Part shown: in pieces, positions 17,462 through 25,354 of the stretch | Position numbering within the stretch: position 1 is the stretch's first letter | How the letters are laid out: each line of letters starts with the position of its first letter | DNA from: Flavobacteriaceae bacterium | Lineage (GTDB): Bacteria > Bacteroidota > Bacteroidia > Flavobacteriales > Flavobacteriaceae | Assembly: GCA_021151665.1 (NCBI GenBank) | Contig: JAGKWW010000036.1 | Location: 1-64,000, forward strand | Direction: 5' to 3' | DNA length: 64,000 bases | The notes under the pieces: generated by a model | Databases searched by the model: none | Told to the model about the DNA's origin: nothing | What the model saw: the letters and a program-made list of their open reading frames with translations, nothing else | Program-made: the position numbers and the translations under genes

Positions 17462-18295
17462 CTAATTTACGTATTTCAGCGCAACCCAATTATTCTTGCC
17501 GTGCTTTTTTTCGAATTTTAACCCTCTTGAGGTACATGCTTCGTCGATATAAGGAATGTCCTCTTCGTAAAATCCGCTCAGCAAAAGTGTCCCTCCGGTA
17601 TTGAGGCATTTTACATATTGCTCCATATCCTGAAGAAGGATATTGCGGTTAATATTGGCAATGATGAGGTCATAATTCCTGCCATCCAATAGCGAAGCAT
17701 CTCCTTCGTAAACCGAAATCTGGCTGCAATTGTTGCGCTCTGCATTTTCGATCGAATTCAGGTAACACCAGTTGTCAATATCAATGGCATCGATTGGCTT
17801 TGCACCTTTCATTTCGGCCAATATAGCGAGTATCGCCGTCCCGCAGCCCATGTCCAGCGTTTTCATCCCGGTAACGTCTGTTTCCAGAAGGTGCTGTATC
17901 ATCATGAAAGTGGTTTCGTGGTGGCCTGTGCCAAAACTCATTTTAGGCTCTATTACGATATCGAACTCCACATCTTTCTTTTCATGGAAAGGCGCCCTTA
18001 CGTAACATTTACCGTCAACTTCAATCGGCTCGAAGTGTTTTTCCCATTCCTCGTTCCAGTTCACCTGGTCTATTTCTTCAACGGTATATTCTACAGTAAA
18101 ACCGGGCAGGCTGAAAATATCAACACCTTCCAGCACATTCTCATGCCAGTTGTCCTTTTTTATATATGCGGAAAGGCCTTCTTCAGTTTCGATAAAGCTT
18201 TCAAAAGGCGTATCCTCAAGCTGGGCAACAAGTATGTCGGCGCCGGGGTCTTTGGGCTCTATTTTAAAATGGTAGCCCAGGTAAACGTTTTGCAT
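17462..18295 (-). CDS. prmA: Ribosomal protein L11 methyltransferase PrmA
   Basis: A 277 aa S-adenosylmethionine-dependent enzyme that trimethylates ribosomal protein L11. The Rossmann-type methyltransferase core shows KMSFGTGHHETT, the SAM loop LDMGCGTAILAI, the acidic AIDIDNWC strand end and the NINRNIL motif (N-I-N-x-N of this family). The ATG at 18295 is preferred over an adjacent TTG. A TACCTTTG promoter element lies 15-22 nt upstream. clpS follows on the same strand. Confidence 0.95.
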   Translation of the reverse strand: MQNVYLGYHFKIEPKDPGADILVAQLEDTPFESFIETEEGLSAYIKKDNWHENVLEGVDIFSLPGFTVEYTVEEIDQVNWNEEWEKHFEPIEVDGKCYVRAPFHEKKDVEFDIVIEPKMSFGTGHHETTFMMIQHLLETDVTGMKTLDMGCGTAILAILAEMKGAKPIDAIDIDNWCYLNSIENAERNNCSQISVYEGDASLLDGRNYDLIIANINRNILLQDMEQYVKCLNTGGTLLLSGFYEEDIPYIDEACTSRGLKFEKKHGKNNWVALKYVN

Positions 18296-18309
18296 CAAAA
18301 TAATTTTTG

Positions 18310-18317
18310 CAAAGGTA
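18310..18317 (-). promoter_or_regulatory. -7 element TACCTTTG for prmA-clpS
   Basis: The minus-strand sequence fits TAnnTTTG exactly and predicts a leader of under 10 nt before the prmA ATG. Confidence 0.55.
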
Positions 18318-18348
18318 ATTCTTTACGGGCAAAACATATCAGCGATTA

Positions 18349-19557
18349 TTAAAAACTAACCTGTGCTTGCATCCTCAGCGAATTGCCCGATTGGCGGTTA
18401 TCGTTCAGGGCCATATCAGCATAGCGCCTGTTTGCAATAACGTACTCGGCCGAGAATTCCAGGTATTTATTTAACTGCCATTCAATTCCCATGTCCACCT
18501 GGTGTACCGTATACCCGCGTGCATCAGTTTCTGTTTTCTTGCCGCCCTGATAGTATTGGTAACGCGCATAAGGAAAGATGAGGTGCTGTTTATTCTGAAG
18601 CCTGTAATTAAACATTACGTAGCCTCCCTGCAGCGATTTGGTAAGGACAGAAAGTGTTTCGGTATCAAACTGTGGCCCTTTGCCTATATTATATTCTGCC
18701 TGTATGCCGAAAGGTTTCGGGAACAGTATTGCCGAAATTCCTGCACGTTGGTCAGTATAGTTCCTGTCGTGCGAGGTTACAGTTCCGGGAGATACCTGGG
18801 TGTCATACATCACGTAGCGCCCGCTGTATCCCTGTATGCCGAATTCAATCGTCTGGCCGCCAATCTCAAACGGATAGGCTGCGCGTGCCACGACATGCTG
18901 GTTTTTATTAAGCTCGTTGCGGTTAGACGTTTGTCCGTTAAAAATACCCAGAGCGAACACCCCAAAATCGCCTGAGCCTTTAAAGTTCTGGCTCACAAGG
19001 TCTGAGAAACGTTTTCTTATTCGCGCCGGGCCCCACATAAACACAGCGCCCAGGTCGCGCTCGCTCAAAAATGCACTATTTATAGCATCGCTGCGGTCCA
19101 TGTTAAGCCGCACACCGCTCGATTGCAGGTTCTCGAAACCGTAGGGCACTTTGCTCTGGCCAATCCGGATTCGGTATTCATTGGCATCGTCTACCCCGAT
19201 ATCAACATACGCATCACGCACCTGCGAGAAGTTTTGGTTGGTCGCGTTGATTCCTGTTGCAAAATCGGCTTCCAGCTTAAAGGAGATGTTTTTGTACACC
19301 TCGCCAATCGCCGTAAGCCTTGCCCTGCGTATAGAAAATCCGCCGGTGCCCCCCCATGAGCGGTCGCACTGTTCGCAAACTACACTATCGTTTGTATTAA
19401 TGATATTATTCTGGCGCGCTTGGATATATCCCCGGATAGTAAACCGGTCGTACCATTTTTTCTCGTCAGGACTTGCAGTGGGCGTAGGAGTTTGCGTTTG
19501 GGAAAATACGGGTAATGCTGAAAGTAAAAGCAGGATCAGCAGGCAACGTTGTTTCAT
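18349..19557 (-). CDS. Phosphate-selective-type porin (OprP/OprO family)
   Basis: A 402 aa outer-membrane porin with a signal peptide (KQRCLLILLLLSALPVFSQ). The mature start has a P/T-rich stretch and then FTIRGYIQARQN, the opening strand of OprO/OprP-like barrels, and the protein ends in a typical C-terminal strand finishing with Phe (LRMQAQVSF). The motif WGGTGGFSIRRARL is a family hallmark. It may admit phosphate or other anions; OprP-type names in Bacteroidota are only structural. Two cysteines in the CEQC motif near the N-terminus could form a disulfide. The start at 19557 is selected by the signal peptide over a further ATG at 19575. Confidence 0.85.
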   Translation of the reverse strand: MKQRCLLILLLLSALPVFSQTQTPTPTASPDEKKWYDRFTIRGYIQARQNNIINTNDSVVCEQCDRSWGGTGGFSIRRARLTAIGEVYKNISFKLEADFATGINATNQNFSQVRDAYVDIGVDDANEYRIRIGQSKVPYGFENLQSSGVRLNMDRSDAINSAFLSERDLGAVFMWGPARIRKRFSDLVSQNFKGSGDFGVFALGIFNGQTSNRNELNKNQHVVARAAYPFEIGGQTIEFGIQGYSGRYVMYDTQVSPGTVTSHDRNYTDQRAGISAILFPKPFGIQAEYNIGKGPQFDTETLSVLTKSLQGGYVMFNYRLQNKQHLIFPYARYQYYQGGKKTETDARGYTVHQVDMGIEWQLNKYLEFSAEYVIANRRYADMALNDNRQSGNSLRMQAQVSF

Positions 19558-19572
19558 TGGAAAAGGTTTGGG

Positions 19573-19580
19573 CAAAATTA
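19573..19580 (-). promoter_or_regulatory. -7 element TAATTTTG for the porin gene
   Basis: Minus-strand TAATTTTG fits TAnnTTTG and lies 16 nt before the porin ATG. No TTTG was seen at a standard spacing. Confidence 0.5.
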
Positions 19581-19724
19581 TTACGTTACCTATATGGTAA
19601 GGTTAAGACAACGTTAACAGGTTGTGTTGTTAACATTAAATTAATCATTTTTAAATGTTTTGGATGTGATTTGATAACATACACAAGCGGCACATTTACC
19701 TGCGGCAATCCGGTTATAATTTTT

Positions 19725-19732
19725 TACATTTG
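19725..19732 (+). promoter_or_regulatory. -7 element TACATTTG for the aminotransferase gene
   Basis: TACATTTG predicts a transcription start near 19739. This leaves a leader of about 10-13 nt to the ATGs at 19749 and 19752 and argues against the long upstream reading. Confidence 0.6.
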
Positions 19733-19751
19733 CCTTATAATAATGATTATG

Positions 19752-21242
19752 ATGGGTACTGCTGCCGCACCAATTACCGCACTGGAAGAATATTTTATGA
19801 AATTCCGCAATAACATTGTCGGGATAGGGCAGGACTTTGAATCGCCATTCGGCAGAAAGAAGATCGTGTATACCGACTGGACGGCAAGCGGACGCCTTTA
19901 CAGGCCTATTGAAGAAAGAATGCTGGACGGTTTTGGCCCTTTTGTAGCCAATACGCATACCGAAACTACTATCTCGGGTACAGCCATGACTACCGCTTAC
20001 CACGAGGCGAGGCACATTATAAAACACCACGTTAATGCCGGCGCCGATGATATCCTTATAACCGATGGCAGCGGGATGACGGGCGTGGTAAATAAATTTC
20101 AGCGTATACTGGGGCTCAAGGTGCCAGAAAACCTTAAGGAGTATACTCAGATTCCCGATGAAAAGAGGCCGGTCGTGTTCATTAGCCATATGGAGCACCA
20201 CAGCAACCAGACCTCATGGCTGGAAACAATAGCAAAGGTGGTTATTATACCGGCCTGCCCCGAAGGGCTTATCTGCCTGGATAGCTTTGCAGAGCTTCTC
20301 GAAAAATATAAAGACCATACGTTAAAAATTGCATCAGTTACGGCCTGTTCTAACGTAACCGGAATAAAAACACCTTACTATGAAGTGGCAAAGCTGATGC
20401 ACCGCTACAATGGTGTATGTTTTGTAGACTTTGCCTGCTCGGCCCCTTATGTAGCTATTGATATGCATCCTGAAGATGAAGATGCTTTTCTTGACGCAAT
20501 ATTTTTCTCGCCCCATAAATTCCTGGGCGGCCCGGGAACATCCGGAGTATTGATCTTTAACAAAAAGCTATACCGCAATATGGTGCCCGACTGCCCCGGT
20601 GGTGGTACAGTGAGCTGGACAAATCCCTGGGGGGAGCATAAATACATCGACAATATAGAGGAACGCGAGGATGGGGGAACTCCCGGATTCTTGCAGGTTA
20701 TACGCACGGCACTTTGTATAAAGCTGAAAGAGCAGATGGGTATAGCCAATATACTGGAGCGCGAGAAAGAAATTGTTGCTTATACTTTTGACAGGCTTTG
20801 CAATATACCGGGTTTAAATATCCTGGCTTCACAGCACAAGGACAGGCTTGGGGTAATTTCGTTTTATATTGATGGCCTGCATTATAATCTCGGCGTAAAA
20901 ATGCTGAACGACCGTTTCGGTATCCAGACCCGCGGAGGCTGCAGCTGTGCGGGAACCTATGGCCACTACCTGCTGCATGTAGACCAGGAAACCTCAAATT
21001 ACCTTACCTGCAAAATATCTGAAGGCGATCTTATGGAAAAGCCGGGATGGATACGCATGTCGGTACACCCTACGACTACAAATGAAGAACTGGAGTATGT
21101 TTGCGACAGCATTATTGCTATGGCGGCTTACCATAAAGCATGGGCTTCAGACTACACTTACAACAAAACTTCCAATGAATGGCTCCATAAGGATGCGAAG
21201 CCTGTAGCGCAGCAAATGGTTGCCGAATGGTTTAAGCTGTAG
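19752..21242 (+). CDS. Aminotransferase class V-fold PLP enzyme
   Basis: A PLP-dependent enzyme of about 496 aa related to cysteine desulfurases. It has an open N-terminal phosphate-binding region (ITDGSGMTGVVNKFQ), the substrate Asp/His segment VDFACSAPYVAIDM, and the Schiff-base lysine in FFSPHKFLGGPGTSG (Lys256). Near the C-terminus there is a cysteine loop, QTRGGCSCAGTYGHY, similar to the catalytic cysteine loop of desulfurases. The role is not certain: it is much longer than IscS/SufS and has no Fe-S cluster neighbours. Start choices are 19743, 19749 and 19752. Its stop overlaps the convergent acyltransferase gene by 11 bp. Confidence 0.85.
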   Translation: MGTAAAPITALEEYFMKFRNNIVGIGQDFESPFGRKKIVYTDWTASGRLYRPIEERMLDGFGPFVANTHTETTISGTAMTTAYHEARHIIKHHVNAGADDILITDGSGMTGVVNKFQRILGLKVPENLKEYTQIPDEKRPVVFISHMEHHSNQTSWLETIAKVVIIPACPEGLICLDSFAELLEKYKDHTLKIASVTACSNVTGIKTPYYEVAKLMHRYNGVCFVDFACSAPYVAIDMHPEDEDAFLDAIFFSPHKFLGGPGTSGVLIFNKKLYRNMVPDCPGGGTVSWTNPWGEHKYIDNIEEREDGGTPGFLQVIRTALCIKLKEQMGIANILEREKEIVAYTFDRLCNIPGLNILASQHKDRLGVISFYIDGLHYNLGVKMLNDRFGIQTRGGCSCAGTYGHYLLHVDQETSNYLTCKISEGDLMEKPGWIRMSVHPTTTNEELEYVCDSIIAMAAYHKAWASDYTYNKTSNEWLHKDAKPVAQQMVAEWFKL

Positions 21243-22122
21243 GAGGGTCGTTGCGGCGGTGTTTAAATCTTTTGTGGGTCCAGAGGTAATATTCCGGTTC
21301 CTTGAGAATTTGGTTTTCAAGGATCTTCATGAATGTATCGACGATTTCATAATTCGGCACTTCGCGGGGGTCTCTGTCAAACGGAATGAACCTCGCACTA
21401 TAATGACCCCGCTTTACTTTTCGCGTAATGACAAAAAGTACATTCATATCCATTTTTTTTGCCAACAGTTCTGCACCCACGTGCATGGGTACTTCCATTC
21501 CGAAAAAATTACCCCAATACGGAACCCTCCATATTTTTGTAGACTGATCCGTCAGGAAACCGTAAAAGCCGGGAATATGGTTTTTTTGGTTTTTCCTGAT
21601 TAAAGACACCGCCTCCTTCATATCTACCAGTTCAGCTTTAAATTTAAGCCGGATCCTTCGAACCAGCCTGTCAAAATAAGGATTGTTTATCTTTTTATAA
21701 ATGCCATAGCCTTTATGTGTGGTAAAAAGGGTATTCATGTAGAGTAGCCATTCGTAGCTGGCGTAGTGCCCGCAGAGCACTGCGACACTTTTACCCTTTC
21801 CCTCCAGTTCGTGTACCAAATCCAGGTTCTCGAAAACAAACCGCTTTTTTATCTCTTTTTCAGATATAGACATGGTCTTAATCATTTCAAGAAAGTTATC
21901 GCAAAAATGGCGGTAGAATTTTCGTTCCACGACTTTGCGCTCAGCGTCATTCAGGTGTCGTAATGTAAGCGCGAGGTTCTGGCGTACCGTTTTTCGGCGG
22001 TATCCTATTACATAATAGATGAGTACAAATACAATATCGGAAAGCAGGTAAAGTAGCGGAAAGGGTAAAACAGAGATAAGCCAGAGGAGCGGGTAGGCAA
22101 CAATATAGGCTAAAAGCTTCAT
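21232..22122 (-). CDS. LpxL/HtrB-family lipid A acyltransferase
   Basis: A 296 aa inner-membrane acyltransferase of the lysophospholipid acyltransferase superfamily, expected to add a secondary acyl chain to lipid A. An N-terminal membrane anchor (about residues 5-40) is followed by the HX4E catalytic motif GHYASYE (His119, Glu124), and by FYGFLTDQST and the GNFFGMEVPMHVGAE segment typical of the Bacteroidota lipid A family. The gene is monocistronic with a TATATTTG promoter and converges on the aminotransferase gene with an 11-bp tail overlap. Confidence 0.9.
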   Translation of the reverse strand: MKLLAYIVAYPLLWLISVLPFPLLYLLSDIVFVLIYYVIGYRRKTVRQNLALTLRHLNDAERKVVERKFYRHFCDNFLEMIKTMSISEKEIKKRFVFENLDLVHELEGKGKSVAVLCGHYASYEWLLYMNTLFTTHKGYGIYKKINNPYFDRLVRRIRLKFKAELVDMKEAVSLIRKNQKNHIPGFYGFLTDQSTKIWRVPYWGNFFGMEVPMHVGAELLAKKMDMNVLFVITRKVKRGHYSARFIPFDRDPREVPNYEIVDTFMKILENQILKEPEYYLWTHKRFKHRRNDPPTA

Positions 22123-22135
22123 TTTTTATTTTTTG

Positions 22136-22143
22136 CAAATATA
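22136..22143 (-). promoter_or_regulatory. -7 element TATATTTG for the acyltransferase gene
   Basis: Perfect match to TAnnTTTG on the minus strand, 14 nt before the ATG. Confidence 0.65.
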
Positions 22144-22177
22144 CCGTTTATTATTATACTAAAGTTTGACGCCTGCG

Positions 22178-22208
22178 TTGACAAATAATTGCGATATATG
22201 TACATTTA
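22178..22208 (+). promoter_or_regulatory. Promoter of the rhomboid gene
   Basis: TTG at 22178-22180, a 20-bp spacer and TACATTTA at 22201-22208 fit the -33/-7 architecture with one mismatch. The expected transcript begins near 22214, which selects the ATG at 22228 over upstream in-frame ATGs. Confidence 0.6.
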
Positions 22209-22227
22209 CCTTACAAAATCTGAATCA

Positions 22228-22872
22228 ATGGATATCAACCTGATCGTATGGGTGCTTATCGGCATCAATTGCATAGTGAGCTATAAAGGATTTAATGATC
22301 CTTCTTTTTTCAGGAAATATGAATTTCATATCGGTGCTATCAGGGCAGGGGAGCAGTACCGGATGTTTACCGGTGCATTTCTGCACGCCGATGTCACGCA
22401 CCTGGTATTCAATATGCTGACTTTTTTCTTCTTTGCCCCAACCGTTATTGCCATGCTTGGGCTTCTGCCGTTCCTTATGGTTTATTTCGGCAGCCTTTTG
22501 GCGGGCAGCATGCTCACCCTGTATTTTCACCGCGATGACTATTGGTACCGCGCTATTGGAGCATCGGGAGCGGTTACCGGTGTATTGTATTCTGCCATTT
22601 TATTGCAGCCCAATAGTGAATTGGGGCTATTTTTCGTAATTCCGGTGCCGGCCTATATATTTGGTATCGGCTATCTTCTTTTTTCAATTTACGGAATGAA
22701 GGCGAAGAATGACAACATCGGGCACGTTGCACATTTTGGCGGTGCGGTGGGCGGATTTTTAATAACCCTGATCCGTGTTCCTGATATGTTGTATACCAAC
22801 ACGTTGATGGTGATGTTGCTGCTCATTCCTATTATTATCCTTTTTGTTATGGCCAAAACCGGCAAACTATAG
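22228..22872 (+). CDS. Rhomboid family intramembrane serine protease
   Basis: A 214 aa six-helix membrane protease that cleaves transmembrane substrates. The catalytic serine lies in GASGAVTG (Ser113) and the catalytic histidine in HVAHFGGAVGG (His169, with His166 beside it). The HADVTHLVFNM motif in the second region (about residues 53-63) matches the conserved histidine/asparagine oxyanion site of the family. The start at 22228 gives the usual short cytoplasmic tail. The substrate is unknown. The SIMPL-domain gene follows 51 bp downstream. Confidence 0.92.
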   Translation: MDINLIVWVLIGINCIVSYKGFNDPSFFRKYEFHIGAIRAGEQYRMFTGAFLHADVTHLVFNMLTFFFFAPTVIAMLGLLPFLMVYFGSLLAGSMLTLYFHRDDYWYRAIGASGAVTGVLYSAILLQPNSELGLFFVIPVPAYIFGIGYLLFSIYGMKAKNDNIGHVAHFGGAVGGFLITLIRVPDMLYTNTLMVMLLLIPIIILFVMAKTGKL

Positions 22873-22923
22873 GTCCGTTTGGCATGGCTTTTGGTTTTCC
22901 TACGGAAAATAAAAACAAACGAT

Positions 22924-23616
22924 ATGAAAAAGATTGCATTACTCCTCGTGGCGGTAGCCTCTACAACATTTGCCACAGCACAAGTGGCCGGACAAAAGAT
23001 AGAACCACAGATCAACGTGGCCGGTGAAGGGAAAATTAAAGTAACCCCCGATCAGGCAGTAATAACGTTTGGGGTAGAAAATATGGGCGCTGATGCTGCC
23101 GATGTAAAAAAGAAAAATGATGCGGCTATCGATGCGATCATTAAATTCCTTAAAAAGAGCAATGTTCCCGCGGCTGACTACCAGACCAAAAGGGTTTCGC
23201 TGAACCGTAATTATGATTACGATAAGAAGAAATATAGTTATGTGGCTTCGCAAACCATCGTACTCACGCTAAAAGACCTGTCTCAGTATGACGCTCTGAT
23301 GATGGGCGCGGTAGATGCCGGAGCTAATAATATACAAGGTGTAGAGTTCCGAACCACAAAGCAGGCACAGTACGAGTCTGAAGCGCGCGTTAAAGCGGTA
23401 CAGGCTGCGCGAAAAAAAGCCGAAGATTACACCGGGGCGTTAGGCCAGAAATTAGGCAAGGCACTTGTTGTAACCGATAACACGCAAACCTATTATCCTG
23501 TTGCTTACCGCGCAATGGCTAAAATGGAAATGGCTTCTGATATGCCGAAAGAAACGCTGGCCATTGGTGAGATAGAAATTACCGCCAATGTAAACATTAC
23601 CTATGCACTAGAATAG
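22924..23616 (+). CDS. SIMPL domain-containing periplasmic protein (DUF541)
   Basis: A 230 aa secreted protein with signal peptide (KKIALLLVAVASTTFATA) and one SIMPL/DUF541 domain: VAGEGKIKVTPDQAVITFGVE, then a lysine-rich helix and a C-terminal VKAVQAARKKAEDYTGALGQ segment. Family members such as BP26 form periplasmic oligomeric channels or assemblies, but no biochemical role is established. The start at 22924 is chosen for the signal peptide. A strong terminator follows. Confidence 0.88.
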   Translation: MKKIALLLVAVASTTFATAQVAGQKIEPQINVAGEGKIKVTPDQAVITFGVENMGADAADVKKKNDAAIDAIIKFLKKSNVPAADYQTKRVSLNRNYDYDKKKYSYVASQTIVLTLKDLSQYDALMMGAVDAGANNIQGVEFRTTKQAQYESEARVKAVQAARKKAEDYTGALGQKLGKALVVTDNTQTYYPVAYRAMAKMEMASDMPKETLAIGEIEITANVNITYALE

Positions 23617-23617
23617 C

Positions 23618-23641
23618 AAAAGCCCTTCGGGGCTTTTTTTG
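23618..23641 (+). terminator. Bidirectional terminator after the SIMPL gene
   Basis: AAAAGCCC at 23618-23625 pairs with GGGCTTTT at 23630-23637 around a TTCG tetraloop, followed by a T run. It separates two convergent genes. Confidence 0.9.
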
Positions 23642-23647
23642 TTTCTT

Positions 23648-24556
23648 TTATTTTGAGCGTTTTATCCATATCTCGCTACCCATGCCTTCAAACAATTTAG
23701 CGGTGTTCCGGGTTTTGGCCTTATCCTGCTCCGGCGCCGGGATGATTTTTCCGTTCTTTACTTCGAATGCATATTCCCGCTCTTCCTGGTTCACTTTTAC
23801 CTTCAGGGTATAGTGCCCGTCTGTTATCATTTGTTTTCTGCCAACGGCCAGCGCTCTATTTTTTAATGAGAAAGTCGCCGGCATCCATTTGCCTCGCTGG
23901 CACCACACATATTGCTTAGAAACATCTGTTATTGGCTTGCCTTCGTAAAACAGCTGAGCTTCTACCTTGTAGTCTTTCTGCTGCTTTAAGTCTGTAGTTG
24001 GGGATTGACTAAGGCTGGTAAGAAACATATTCCAGGACATTTTGCCATCTTTTGTAAACGAAAAATAACCATACTTAGACCAATATCCGTCAATAAGCCT
24101 GAACTCGGAAACCGTTGCGCCTGCAATATCGTTTTTTACTACCGTAATGGTAAAGGGAAATGTAAATATTTTTTTCTGGTCTACATACAAGTCGCAGCTA
24201 TAGTTACCCGGCGCCAGGGGCTTATATTCCATTTCAAAATTTGTCACGGGGCTATAGGTAAGGTTCGTCAGGCCATCATGCTCCCCTGATTTTTCTATGG
24301 CGAATTTGTAAAGCGTCTCAGAGTCTTTGCGTATCGCGGCTTCCATTTGGAATGGTGTATATCCTTTCTTAAGTCCTTTTACTACGAAGTCTGCGGGCTT
24401 GGGCGTAGCGGGGTCGGCGGGGTCAAACGTAAGGCCGCTCTCCATAAATGCGCTAAGCAATACCGTAGGCGTTGGCCCCGCGGGCTTACTTTTAGCCTGG
24501 GCCATAGTGCCAAATGATATAAGAAAAGATAATACAGTAAGTAGATTTTTCAACAT
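23648..24556 (-). CDS. Secreted protein of unknown function
   Basis: A 302 aa protein with a Sec signal peptide (LKNLLTVLSFLISFGTMAQA), then a proline-rich mature start and a beta-rich body. It repeats short lysine- and aromatic-rich strands and ends in IWIKRSK. A cysteine in LAPGNYSCDLY and another in YVWCQRGKW could pair. I recognise no domain. It is flanked by a terminator and tRNA-Tyr, so it is probably a single-gene unit. Confidence 0.7.
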   Translation of the reverse strand: MLKNLLTVLSFLISFGTMAQAKSKPAGPTPTVLLSAFMESGLTFDPADPATPKPADFVVKGLKKGYTPFQMEAAIRKDSETLYKFAIEKSGEHDGLTNLTYSPVTNFEMEYKPLAPGNYSCDLYVDQKKIFTFPFTITVVKNDIAGATVSEFRLIDGYWSKYGYFSFTKDGKMSWNMFLTSLSQSPTTDLKQQKDYKVEAQLFYEGKPITDVSKQYVWCQRGKWMPATFSLKNRALAVGRKQMITDGHYTLKVKVNQEEREYAFEVKNGKIIPAPEQDKAKTRNTAKLFEGMGSEIWIKRSK

Positions 24557-24631
24557 GAACCAAATTTTGCGGCGTGCAAGATGTTAATTTTTTTTTGTTT
24601 ACAACGGATTTAGGATGGAATTATTACAAAC

Positions 24632-24658
24632 AAAAAACCCGGGCCAATGGTCCGGGTT
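24632..24658 (-). terminator. Terminator of tRNA-Tyr
   Basis: On the minus strand an AACCCGGACC arm pairs with GGCCCGGGTT (one A-C mismatch) around ATT, followed by a T run. It begins two bases after the tRNA 3' end. Confidence 0.85.
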
Positions 24659-24659
24659 G

Positions 24660-24742
24660 TGGGGAGAGCAGGATTCGAACCTGCGAAGGTGAAAACCAGC
24701 AGATTTACAGTCTGCCCTCGTTGGCCGCTTGAGTATCTCCCC
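24660..24742 (-). tRNA. tRNA-Tyr (anticodon GTA)
   Basis: An 83-nt class II tRNA. The acceptor stem is 7 bp (GGGGAGA with TCTCCCC), the anticodon loop CTGTAAA carries GTA at 24708-24706, and a long variable arm and the T loop GGTTCGAATCC are present. The discriminator base is A and CCA is not encoded. It has a near-perfect upstream promoter and an immediate terminator. Confidence 0.97.
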
Positions 24743-24780
24743 AAAAAGCTGCCGATGGTTATCGTGCTTTCTTGCGGTTG

Positions 24781-24811
24781 CAAATATAGAACTGTTTTTT
24801 ATCTCTGCAAA
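24781..24811 (-). promoter_or_regulatory. Consensus promoter of tRNA-Tyr
   Basis: The minus strand reads TTTG (24811-24808), 19 bp, then TATATTTG (24788-24781). This is an exact match to the Bacteroidota -33/-7 consensus. The predicted start is near 24774, leaving a 5' leader of about 32 nt for processing. Confidence 0.85.
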
Positions 24812-24869
24812 CTTATTTTTATCCAATTTCAAAACAAAAAAGTAACATGTTGGCATCTAACACCATACC

Positions 24870-24904
24870 TTTTAAAATAAAATAGCCCGCTGTAACGCGG
24901 GCTA
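24870..24904 (-). terminator. Terminator of the split TlpA gene
   Basis: TAGCCCGC at 24883-24890 pairs with GCGGGCTA at 24897-24904 around TGTAAC. Read on the minus strand it is followed by TTTTATTTT. Confidence 0.85.
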
Positions 24905-24925
24905 TCAAACAGATAAGATATATCA

Positions 24926-25354
24926 CTATTTTGCTAATGTAAGCATGTTTTTTACCTTCATGCGCAGCGCATCGCCGTGCAGGTCTTTAGCTACAATCTT
25001 GCCTGAAGCATCCAACACAATCGTGGCCGGGATGGACTCGATACCGTATGTAGCAGCAATTGGGTCTTCCCAGTGTTTCAGGTTAGATACCTGGTTCCAC
25101 TCAAGTTTATCGTCGGCTATAGCCTTTTTCCAGGCATCAGCATCTTTATCAAGCGAAACGCCGATAACGTTTAATCCCTGGCTGTGGAATTCTTTATATA
25201 AAGCAACCATTTTCGGGTTCTCTTTACGGCACGGCTGGCACCATGAAGCCCAGAAATCAATAACGGTTACCTTTCCCTTCACCTGGTTTAGAGAAAGCGG
25301 TTTGCCCCCGGGAGTGTTTGCAGTGAAATCAGGCGCTATTTGCCCCGGTTCCGC
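24926..25354 (-). pseudogene. Thioredoxin-fold (TlpA) half of a frameshifted DUF4369/TlpA gene
   Basis: This frame encodes the C-terminal half of a DUF4369-TlpA protein: EPGQIAPDFTANTPGGKPLS, then VIDFWASWCQPC with a CxxC redox site, and a thioredoxin fold to the end. The longest stand-alone start is a GTG at 25282, but the domain clearly begins upstream near 25342, and a stop at 25390-25388 limits the frame. It is in the -1 frame relative to the preceding lipoprotein half. Without frameshifting it has no signal peptide and would not be made with its partner domain. Compared with remembered homologues of about 370-380 aa, roughly 70 middle residues are absent. It may be a decayed gene, a sequencing error or a programmed frameshift. 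Confidence 0.75.

Noticed and set aside
19515..19751. Upstream extension of the aminotransferase gene
   Set aside because: It overlaps the porin 5' end and both divergent promoters; the TACATTTG element places the transcript start near 19739.
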